Shown here piece after piece: positions 54,999-62,220 of a stretch of DNA of 62,220 nt (positions are counted from its first letter, which is position 1; the number at the start of each line of letters is the position of its first letter). The position numbers and the translations under genes are program-made. Source of the DNA: Firmicutes bacterium M10-2 (GTDB taxonomy: Bacteria > Bacillota_I > Bacilli_A > Erysipelotrichales > Erysipelotrichaceae); the NCBI GenBank assembly GCA_000403415.2, contig KE159702.1, forward strand, positions 1 to 62,220. The letters run 5' to 3'. The notes beneath the pieces were generated by a model, which worked only from the letters and a program-made list of their open reading frames with translations, did no database searches and was not told where the DNA came from.

Positions 54999-57317
54999 TT
55001 ATGTATTTTCTTGTATAAATTTTTTGATTTCCGATTGGTTGATTTTCTTAAATCCTTTAAGATAGTGTCCGTTGAATACCTCGAGCATCCCTTCTCGTGT
55101 TTGCTTGCTGATGTTGTTCATCTTCAATATGCGAAGTGGAGCGGTTTTTAAAAGTTCGATTTGATCCGTCAACTTGTACAATTGCTTTGCGATCATCCGA
55201 TACATCCACGAAGAATTCATTAAATCAAGCAGGCAAACATTTTGATCAAAAGGTCGTTGAAGATTTTTTTCGTTTCTTTCCACATTGCACAATTGCGCAA
55301 AATCTTCTCTTGTCAATAACGGCACATTTTCTGCACCTTCGTAAGCCAAAGGAATGTGCTCAACCGTTTTCCCTTGAACATGAAAAGAAAAGACATGATG
55401 GAAGTTTCTCGAACTGGATCCAACAGCAATCATCCATTCGCCTTGCCGCACTATCCATTGATCGAAATACTCTTTAAAATCTTCTTCTTTGATGTCGTAT
55501 CGAATTTCGACACTTTTGTGAGGATCAAGCTTCACCTTTTTAAAATCAAGAAGTTTCTTCGTTGAAAAAGGCAAAGAAGAAAAAGTATAAAACTGCACGA
55601 TTTCGGTTCCTTTTCTTTCTCCTGTATTCGTCAATGTACATGTGATCGTATGATCATGGAAACTGAAATTCGAATACGAAAAGGTCGTATAGGATAGTCC
55701 ATATCCGAATTCATAAGCCACATCGATATTCGCTTGATCGTAGTATTTATATCCTGTATAAACGCTTTCTATGTATTCGCTCGTTTTAGGATCAAACATA
55801 CGTTCGAATATCGGAATTTGATCGATTGTTTTTGGGAATGTTTCGGCCAGACGTCCTTGTGCATCGCACTGACCGGTCAGCACATTTGCCAAGGCGCTTT
55901 GACCGTAACTTCCGCCAAGATACGTATAAACGATTCCTTTTACTTGATTGATCCAAGGCATTGTTATAGAGGAGCCACACATGACACAAACAACGACATT
56001 TTTATGATGTTCTGCGATTGTATGAATTGTTTGATTGATTCCTTGAGGAAGTTCTAAACTTTTTCGATCGAATCCTTCAGATTCTTCGTCAGTAGGCAGT
56101 GCAGCACAAATCAAAACGGTTTCACTTTTTTTTGCCAATTGAAGTGCTTCTTCTAAAAGCACTTCATTTGTATGCCCTTGCTCGTCAAATCCTTTGGCAT
56201 AATATGCATGATCCAAGTGATCAAGCAAATTTTCCACTTCGATCGGATTGACTTTCGAGCTTCCGGTACCTTGAAATCGAGGATATTTCGCAAAGGAACC
56301 AATCACAGTGATCGAATTGTTTTTCAATGGTAAAATTTGTTCTTCGTTTTTAAGCAGCACGATTCCGCTTTCTGCAATGGATCGGGCAATCGTTTTTCTT
56401 TGTTCGAATGCTACACGCCTTGGCTTGTGCTTAAGAATATGCTCATGTTGAATAAGCAATTCGACAATTGGCAAAATTCTTTGATCGAGTTCTTCTTCAT
56501 TCCATTGTCCTTTTACGATGGCGTTTTCGATCATTTCGCTTATTTCCCCGGTTGTTCCCGGCATTTCCAAGTTCAATCCTGCTTGAAAGCTATGCAAAGA
56601 ATCATTGACGGCTCCCCAATCGCTGATATACGCACCATCAAAACCAAAAGTGTGCCCAAGCTCAAGAAGATCTTTGTTTTCCGAGCAATATATACCATTG
56701 AGCCGATTATAAGCTGTCATAATTGCCGGACAATGCGTCTTTTCGATGATCCTTCGAAAAGGATAAAAATATATTTCGGATAGTGCACGTTCATCGACGA
56801 TCGAATTGCTGATCATGCGGCCGGTTTCCTGATTGTTGCATGCATAATGCTTCAAACAAGGAGCGATTCCTTTGCTTTGAATGCCTAAGATCAAATAACT
56901 GGCGATTTCAGACGAAAGATAAGGATCTTCGCTGTAATATTCAAAATTACGTCCTGCTAAAGGAGATCGCTTATGATTCACTCCCGGTGTCAGAAGCATT
57001 GCAACATCTTGATCGAGGCAATCACTGCCAAGAGATTCTCCTAATTGATAGATTAAACTCCGGTCAAAGGTGGATGCACAAGTAACGGGTGCCGGATAGC
57101 AAATACTCGGTTCACTTTCATGAATTCCGAAATAATCGGGTTCATGAAGCTGTTGGCGCAAGCCGCTTGGGCCGTCACTGATCATATAAGGATGAAATTT
57201 TCCGAGATCATTGATATGCCAATAATCTTTTCCGGAAAGTAAACAGCACTTTTCATGAAGTGTCAGCGATTTTACAATTTTTTTCGCTTCTTCTTTTTCT
57301 TTTTCTGTGATAAACAT
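54999..57317 (-). CDS. Glycoside hydrolase family 3 beta-glycosidase
   Basis: The 772-residue enzyme probably releases sugars from beta-glucosides or related glycans. It has the (beta/alpha)8 domain with KHYACNNQETGR and the nucleophile Asp in YISDWGAVND, the second alpha/beta domain, and a fibronectin III-like C-terminal part (EFGYGLSYTTFSYSN). There is no signal peptide, so it is cytoplasmic. The ATG at 57317 lies 6 nt after a -10 box and has no good ribosome site. It heads a GH3-proB-proA transcript, an unusual pairing. Confidence 0.9.
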   Translation of the reverse strand: MFITEKEKEEAKKIVKSLTLHEKCCLLSGKDYWHINDLGKFHPYMISDGPSGLRQQLHEPDYFGIHESEPSICYPAPVTCASTFDRSLIYQLGESLGSDCLDQDVAMLLTPGVNHKRSPLAGRNFEYYSEDPYLSSEIASYLILGIQSKGIAPCLKHYACNNQETGRMISNSIVDERALSEIYFYPFRRIIEKTHCPAIMTAYNRLNGIYCSENKDLLELGHTFGFDGAYISDWGAVNDSLHSFQAGLNLEMPGTTGEISEMIENAIVKGQWNEEELDQRILPIVELLIQHEHILKHKPRRVAFEQRKTIARSIAESGIVLLKNEEQILPLKNNSITVIGSFAKYPRFQGTGSSKVNPIEVENLLDHLDHAYYAKGFDEQGHTNEVLLEEALQLAKKSETVLICAALPTDEESEGFDRKSLELPQGINQTIHTIAEHHKNVVVCVMCGSSITMPWINQVKGIVYTYLGGSYGQSALANVLTGQCDAQGRLAETFPKTIDQIPIFERMFDPKTSEYIESVYTGYKYYDQANIDVAYEFGYGLSYTTFSYSNFSFHDHTITCTLTNTGERKGTEIVQFYTFSSLPFSTKKLLDFKKVKLDPHKSVEIRYDIKEEDFKEYFDQWIVRQGEWMIAVGSSSRNFHHVFSFHVQGKTVEHIPLAYEGAENVPLLTREDFAQLCNVERNEKNLQRPFDQNVCLLDLMNSSWMYRMIAKQLYKLTDQIELLKTAPLRILKMNNISKQTREGMLEVFNGHYLKGFKKINQSEIKKFIQENT

Positions 57318-57323
57318 ATATTT

Positions 57324-57352
57324 AGTATAGCCTTTCAAATTCTTTTTCGCAA
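57324..57352 (-). promoter_or_regulatory. Promoter of GH3-proB-proA, abutting the start codon
   Basis: TTGCGA (57352-57347), a 17-nt spacer and TATACT (57329-57324) on the minus strand, then 6 nt to the ATG. The best-formed of the probable leaderless promoters in the window. Confidence 0.55.
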
Positions 57353-57432
57353 TTTGTGCTTTTTTGTTTCCTTTTATGGAAATAAACGCCATAATACAAA
57401 AAAGGCAACATTTATTAAAGGAGGATTCATTT

Positions 57433-58161
57433 ATGAGTCAAAAAGTTTGTGTTGTAACAGGAGGAACCCGAGGAATCGGATTCGAAACAGTAAAAGCGTT
57501 TGTAAACGCCGGCTACTTTGTCGTATTGTACGGCTCAAGGGAAGAAACGGTACAAAAAGCTTTGAGTGAATTAAACAATGAAAACGTAAGCGGAAAATGG
57601 ACAGATCTGACAGATCTTGAAAAAATCTCCGATGATTTCAAATCCATTGCAGAAGAACACGGATCATTCGATGTTTTAATCAACAATGCGGGAATGTCGG
57701 ATTCAACGCATTTTGACGCTTATACACCGGAACGTTTCGATCAAGTAATGAAACTGAATGTCAAAGCGCCTTTCATATGTACAAAAGCTGCGTTCGAAAT
57801 CATGAAGGATCAGAAACATGGTGTAATCTTGAATACAAGTTCAATGGTTGGTACCTATGGGCAGCAAAGCGGTGTAGCATATCCTACAAGTAAATTTGCA
57901 ATTAACGGGATGACAAAATCATTGAGCCGTGAACTGGGAAAATACGGTATTCGTGTCAATGCGGTCGCGCCTGGAATCACAGAAACAGATATGGTTAAAG
58001 CGTTGCCAAAAGAGATGATTCAACCATTGATCAACATGATTCCGATGCAGCGTGTCGGACAACCTGAAGACATCGCAAAAGCATTCCTCTTTTTAGCCAG
58101 TGATGAAGCCAGTTACATTACAGGTGCCATTCTTCCGGTAGATGGCGGACAAGTTCAATAA
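57433..58161 (+). CDS. FabG-like short-chain dehydrogenase/reductase
   Basis: The 242-residue SDR enzyme has the cofactor motif VVTGGTRGIGFE, NNAG, the catalytic Ser in LNTSSMVGTYG, and Tyr-x-x-x-Lys in YPTSKFA. The overall pattern matches 3-oxoacyl-ACP reductase, but it is not in a fatty-acid operon, so another NAD(P)H-linked substrate is possible. AAAGGAGG precedes the ATG at 57433. Confidence 0.88.
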   Translation: MSQKVCVVTGGTRGIGFETVKAFVNAGYFVVLYGSREETVQKALSELNNENVSGKWTDLTDLEKISDDFKSIAEEHGSFDVLINNAGMSDSTHFDAYTPERFDQVMKLNVKAPFICTKAAFEIMKDQKHGVILNTSSMVGTYGQQSGVAYPTSKFAINGMTKSLSRELGKYGIRVNAVAPGITETDMVKALPKEMIQPLINMIPMQRVGQPEDIAKAFLFLASDEASYITGAILPVDGGQVQ

Positions 58162-58170
58162 AAGAAAAAC

Positions 58171-58198
58171 AAAAAGAGCGTTTTCGCTCTTTTTACTT
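58171..58198 (+). terminator. Bidirectional terminator between convergent genes
   Basis: AAAAAGAGCG (58171-58180) and CGCTCTTTTT (58185-58194) with loop TTTT give U-runs both ways. It ends the FabG-like gene and, in reverse, the small TPR-like gene. Confidence 0.85.
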
Positions 58199-58459
58199 TT
58201 CCAGCAGTTTAATGATTTTTTGCGATTCTTTTTCATAGTTTTCGGCTTTTTCATGGTCCTGCATCCCTTCGTAGCATTGCGATAATAGTTTATAGCACTT
58301 TGCCAGAAAGATCGTTTTTTCACTTCCGTATTCCAGACTTTGGATCGGTCTTTTTAAGGCTGTGATTGCCGGCTTGTACTTTTTTAATAGATAAAGCTGC
58401 CGAGCTTTTTCATAGCCGTTCCTGATTCTTAAAAATTCTTTTGTGGTATAGTTTTTCAT
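58193..58459 (-). CDS. Small TPR-like helical protein (88 aa)
   Basis: The 88-residue protein consists of helix pairs (YEKARQLYLLKKYKPAITAL; YKLLSQCYEGMQDHEKAENY) that look like two TPR repeats. No catalytic motif is seen. The ATG at 58459 lies 28 bp after the upstream membrane protein gene and has only a weak ribosome site. The two probably form an operon. Confidence 0.62.
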   Translation of the reverse strand: MKNYTTKEFLRIRNGYEKARQLYLLKKYKPAITALKRPIQSLEYGSEKTIFLAKCYKLLSQCYEGMQDHEKAENYEKESQKIIKLLEK

Positions 58460-58486
58460 CAAAATTATCTTACAGGAAAAGCACGA

Positions 58487-58948
58487 TCAGGCAAAGGAAT
58501 ATACGCATATGGCCCCGATCACGATTATTGCTATCAGCATTTCAATGCTCAGCGGTTTGAAAATAAGAATACCAGTCGTAAGCGCAAGTCCGATCATCCA
58601 GTACAAGGCAGTCATTGAAAAAGATGTACAATACAGAATCGCACTTATTACAAAAGCAATCACGATCAATGCCGTCAAAAAATTCATGATCAGAAAGTAG
58701 TACCGGATCATCGGATCAAGAGTCGTAAAATGGATCACATTTTTCGGATCGCGTATTCGATATGCCCATATGCCTAGTTCGGGAAATTGTGAGCGTTCAT
58801 CATAAATAACAATACTTGATGATGCAAGATTGTTCAGCTCTTTTCGATCGGTAAAGATATGGATATTCCCCGATCCGACTTTCGCGCAAAATTTACGATA
58901 ATCCGGACAGTCGGATAAAGAATTCTGAATGTAATACTGCCGTTTCAT
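58487..58948 (-). CDS. Membrane protein of unknown function (153 aa)
   Basis: I do not recognise this gene. The N-terminal half is soluble (KFCAKVGSGNIHIFTDRKEL), and the C-terminal half carries three hydrophobic helices (FLIMNFLTALIVIAFVISAI and the following segments). AAAGGGA lies about 11 nt before the ATG. A TATAAT at 58988-58983 is a plausible -10 box. Confidence 0.65.
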   Translation of the reverse strand: MKRQYYIQNSLSDCPDYRKFCAKVGSGNIHIFTDRKELNNLASSSIVIYDERSQFPELGIWAYRIRDPKNVIHFTTLDPMIRYYFLIMNFLTALIVIAFVISAILYCTSFSMTALYWMIGLALTTGILIFKPLSIEMLIAIIVIGAICVYSFA

Positions 58949-59034
58949 GTAGGTTTCCCTTTCTAATCTAGTTGTTAATTTTATTATAACCTACAATTTA
59001 AAATATACTCACATATTTTTAATGTTTTTCTGCC

Positions 59035-59161
59035 AAAAAAAAAAGACCCGGCAACGTGCTATTTTCGCAGGCGCAAGGCCAACTATCGTCGCCGCTGGGG
59101 TGCTTAACTGCTGAGTTCGGAATGTATTCAGGTGTCTCCATCCCGCCTTCGTCACCGGATC
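59035..59161 (-). rRNA. rrf: 5S ribosomal RNA with terminal U-run
   Basis: The minus-strand gene (mature part about 59161-59047) reads ATCCGGTGACGAAGGCGGGA at the 5' side, then ACACCTGAATACATTCCGAA and CTCAGCAGTTAAGC, all conserved 5S elements, and ends TTGCCGGGT. Ten U follow at 59044-59035 and provide termination of the rRNA operon. Confidence 0.95.
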
Positions 59162-59236
59162 TTCTTTTGCTCGATCCCTCAAAACCGACATCCACTCTTC
59201 TCTCTTACACTTCTTTCGTCTCTTTGGCAAGTCGCG

Positions 59237-62158
<2,922 letters not shown>

Positions 62159-62220
62159 TCAGTTGGTTCTCTTGTTTCTTGTGCTTTCTTCAAGATCTTT
62201 CTAAACTGTTCACTGTTTTT
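62159..62220 (-). other. Part of the 16S-23S spacer
   Basis: About 60 nt upstream of the 23S 5' end, A-rich on the minus strand (AGATCTTGAAGAAAGCACAA). It contains no tRNA in the visible part. The 16S gene should lie right of the window. Confidence 0.7.

Overview
The window reads as the chromosome of a low-to-moderate G+C Gram-positive bacterium (Firmicutes). An Erysipelotrichaceae-like host is my best guess, from the gene order and the protein flavour; this is inference, not a database result. Supporting signs are an hrcA-grpE-dnaK-dnaJ operon with CIRCE operators, the Bacillus-type block tilS-hpt-ftsH-hslO-dus, RNase M5 next to ksgA and ispE, an AddAB (RexAB)-type nuclease, TagO, sortase-built pili, and strong AGGAGG ribosome sites. 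Both ends touch rRNA operons transcribed leftwards: positions 1-130 hold the promoter and leader of one whose 16S lies outside the window, and 59047-62220 hold the 5S, the 23S and part of the 16S-23S spacer of another. The 59 kb between is the inter-operon interval.

Layout. 0.3-5.1 kb: heat-shock operon. 5.2-8.3 kb: a 58-aa protein, PgeF, a DeoR regulator and a CDF metal transporter. 8.3-13.5 kb: an accessory island with a decayed holin-like toxin, an XRE-TPR regulator, a broken radical-SAM/SPASM enzyme, a 34-residue precursor peptide ending in Asn-Cys-Ser-Cys-Glu-Met, an ABC exporter and tRNA-Ser(CGA). 13.5-17.3 kb: MFS exporter, a second XRE-TPR regulator, a HAD phosphatase and a pseudokinase. 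17.3-23.4 kb: a pilus operon (thioester tip adhesin, major pilin, sortase C, base pilin, lipoprotein). 23.4-31.9 kb: nitroreductase, split transketolase, deoC, glgB, dus, hslO. 31.9-42.7 kb: ftsH-hpt-tilS, an SdpI-like gene, the yitT-rnmV-ksgA-ispE-DUF1146-MreB-like-tagO operon, and deoD. 42.7-51.3 kb: addB, addA, purine permease, rho. 51.5-59 kb: a cytidylate-kinase-like gene, GH3-proB-proA, a FabG-like reductase and small unknowns.

The most unusual feature is a 191-bp element present three times (24162-24352, 36263-36453, 51343-51533). As far as I can read them, the copies are identical. Each has 15-bp imperfect terminal inverted repeats and no coding capacity. Each sits directly behind a Rho-independent terminator hairpin, in the same orientation, and the entire hairpin is duplicated on the far side as a target duplication of 18, 24 or 23 bp. 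The element also carries internal hairpins, including one with U-runs on both strands that looks like a bidirectional terminator. It looks like a miniature transposable element that targets terminators and leaves them functional.

Other points of note: a Rho whose usual N-terminal helical domain is replaced by a second cold-shock/OB-like repeat; a RiPP-like cluster whose maturase has lost part of its barrel and its reading frame; four genes whose -10 box ends only 6-7 nt before the ATG (probable leaderless mRNAs); a pseudokinase lacking the catalytic Asp; a degenerate MreB-like protein beside tagO; and an AddB that seems to have lost both catalytic centres.
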